DNA of 5,796 nucleotides from Solirubrobacterales bacterium. GTDB lineage: Bacteria > Actinomycetota > Thermoleophilia > Solirubrobacterales > Solirubrobacteraceae. Within the stretch, counting starts at the first letter, position 1; every line of letters starts with the position of its first letter. The stretch lies in assembly GCA_009781575.1 (NCBI GenBank), contig WQXW01000131.1, positions 1 to 5,796 on the forward strand. The letters run 5' to 3'. Shown here piece after piece: positions 4,380-5,796 of this stretch. The notes below the pieces were generated by a model. It was given only the letters and a program-made list of their open reading frames with translations, was not told the origin of the DNA and ran no database searches. Made by a program: the position numbers and the translations under genes.

Positions 4380-5796
4380 ATGAGCAACCCCCGTCTGGCA
4401 GGAACGAATCGCAATCGCTCCCGCGTGCAGGTCGCGCTGGCGCGCGCGCGCGAAGTGCTGAGCGCGGTCGCCCGGCGGATCCTCTCCGACCCGCTCTCCA
4501 CCTTCCTGCTGTGCGCCTCGATCGTGCTGGCGGTCACCTTCTTCGTGCTGCTCGGCTCGCTGCGCCCCGAAGGCAAAGGGCAGCAGGTCGACCTCACCAA
4601 CCTGGAGGCACAGGCGCGGGCGCAGCGGCTCAGGACGGCCACCATTCTCGACCACGACCACCAGGTGGTGGCCGAAACCGACACCGGCCTTCAGATCTAC
4701 GCCTACTACCCCTCCTCCGACGCCGCCACCCTGGAAATCATCAACACCCTCTCCAAGGGCGGCGCGCAGGTGTCGGTCAATCCGCAGAGCTCCAAGCCCA
4801 CGCGCCAGATCGTGGTGCAGTTTTTGATCCCGATTCTGCTGCTGGTCAGCCTCTTCGCGCTCTTCACGCGCCAGCGCAGCGAGGGCTCCGGCGGGATCGC
4901 CTCCTTCTCCTCCTTCCGCGGCAAGGGCAAGCGCAAGAAGGGCTCCGCGCCGGTGACCTTCAACTCGGTCGCCGGCGCCGGCGAAGCGCTGGCCGAGCTT
5001 CGGGAGATCAAGGACTTCCTCGACGACCCCACCCGCTACCTCGAGGCCGGCGCCGCCGCGCCCAAGGGCGTGCTGCTCGTGGGGCCGCCCGGCACCGGCA
5101 AGACGCTGCTCGCGCGCGCCACCGCCGGCGAGGCCAACGCGGTGTTCTTCTCCGCCTCCGGCGCCGAGTTCGTGGAGTCGCTGGTGGGGGTCGGCGCCGC
5201 GCGCATCCGGGACCTGTTCGCGCGCGCGCGCCGCATGGCGCCGGCGATCGTGTTCATCGACGAGCTCGACGCCGCGGGCCGCAAGCGCGGCGCCGGCGTG
5301 GGCCAGGGCAACGACGAGCGCGAGCAGACCCTCAACCAGCTGCTGGTCGAGATGGATGGCTTCGGCGGCGACGCCGGCGTGGTCGTGATGGGCGCCACCA
5401 ACCGCCCCGACATCCTCGACCCCGCGCTGCTGCGCCCCGGCCGCTTCGATCGCCAGATCGTGATCGACATCCCCGACGTGCACGGGCGCTTTGAGATCCT
5501 CACCCTCCACAGCGCCGGGCGCCAGTTCGACTCCAGCGTCGATCTGATGGAGATCGCCAAGCTCTGCCCCGGCTTCTCCGGCGCCGAGCTGGCCAACGTG
5601 ATCAACGAGGCCGCGCTGTTGACCGTGCGCGAAGGCCAGGTCCAGATCGCGCAGCACACGCTCGAGGAGGCGATCGACCGGGTCGTGGCCGGGCCGGCCA
5701 AGCGTCACGTGCTCTCCGAGGAGGAGCGCTGGAGGATCGCGATCCACGAGTCCGGCCACGCGGTCGCGACACGCGCGATCGGGCAGACCGTGTCCG
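4380..5796 (+). CDS. ftsH: FtsH-type membrane AAA+ zinc metalloprotease, 3' end missing
   Basis: 472 complete codons are present and the gene runs off the right edge. FtsH forms a membrane-anchored hexamer that unfolds proteins with ATP and cuts them in a zinc protease chamber. Order of parts: basic N-terminus of about 38 residues; first membrane helix at about 39-60; extracytoplasmic domain 61-143; second membrane helix 144-163; a basic linker; AAA+ domain from about 190 with Walker A GPPGTGKT (235-242), Walker B IVFIDELD (290-297), and the second region of homology [19 protein letters not shown] (338-356) keeping both arginine fingers (R352, R355); lid; then protease domain with HESGH (456-460), intact zinc ligands and catalytic Glu457. 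Oddities: the pore-loop motif usually reading F-V-G-V-G is L-V-G-V-G (268-272), and the usual HEAGH is HESGH. The third zinc ligand lies beyond the window. Some actinobacteria carry several FtsH copies, so this may be a paralogue. Confidence 0.93.
   Translation, partial: MSNPRLAGTNRNRSRVQVALARAREVLSAVARRILSDPLSTFLLCASIVLAVTFFVLLGSLRPEGKGQQVDLTNLEAQARAQRLRTATILDHDHQVVAETDTGLQIYAYYPSSDAATLEIINTLSKGGAQVSVNPQSSKPTRQIVVQFLIPILLLVSLFALFTRQRSEGSGGIASFSSFRGKGKRKKGSAPVTFNSVAGAGEALAELREIKDFLDDPTRYLEAGAAAPKGVLLVGPPGTGKTLLARATAGEANAVFFSASGAEFVESLVGVGAARIRDLFARARRMAPAIVFIDELDAAGRKRGAGVGQGNDEREQTLNQLLVEMDGFGGDAGVVVMGATNRPDILDPALLRPGRFDRQIVIDIPDVHGRFEILTLHSAGRQFDSSVDLMEIAKLCPGFSGAELANVINEAALLTVREGQVQIAQHTLEEAIDRVVAGPAKRHVLSEEERWRIAIHESGHAVATRAIGQTVS

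Noticed and set aside
4212..5759. 515-codon minus-strand open frame antisense to ftsH
   Set aside because: It is the mirror of strongly conserved FtsH codons with G/C third positions; its His/Gly/Ala/Arg-rich translation has no family likeness.

Overview
The window is very GC-rich, with strong G/C preference at third codon positions and actinobacterial-style gene starts (GTG starts, a 4-base stop/start overlap, possible leaderless starts). This fits a high-GC Actinomycetota. The secreted NHL-like protein, the orphan membrane-anchored TctC-like protein and the ECF sigma / one-pass membrane protein pair suggest the class Thermoleophilia (Solirubrobacterales-like), but that placement is inference. 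No rRNA, tRNA, CRISPR array, insertion sequence or integrase was seen.

Layout from left to right. (1) Positions 1-269, minus strand: the N-terminus of a secreted NHL-repeat-like protein running off the left edge. (2) Positions 270-855: a 586-base non-coding divergent region with an 18-bp perfect palindrome (494-511), a helically phased array of ATTGTTCACA-type units (655-698), and a C-rich block with G-quadruplex potential on the minus strand, ending in a possible leaderless start. (3) Positions 856-1863, plus: a membrane-anchored TctC/Bug-type solute-binding protein without transporter genes beside it. (4) Positions 1961-3234, plus: an ECF sigma factor translationally coupled through GTGA to a one-pass membrane protein, a candidate anti-sigma factor without the usual zinc motif, followed by a probable intrinsic terminator. 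(5) Positions 3306-3746, plus: a small coiled-coil plus winged-helix DNA-binding protein. (6) Positions 3756-4148, minus, convergent with it: a small acyl-carrier-protein-like protein with an Arg/Ala/Pro-rich N-terminal extension. (7) Positions 4380-5796, plus: an FtsH-type membrane AAA+ metalloprotease, truncated by the window end just after its HESGH zinc motif.

How they may work together (inference): the TctC-like protein, the sigma factor and its membrane partner could form an envelope-sensing module. The ACP-like gene and ftsH are divergent and share a 231-base control region. The most unusual signal is that this region contains a two-unit version (4196-4216) of the array found 3.5 kb upstream at 655-698, which suggests that one DNA-binding protein acts on both intergenic regions.
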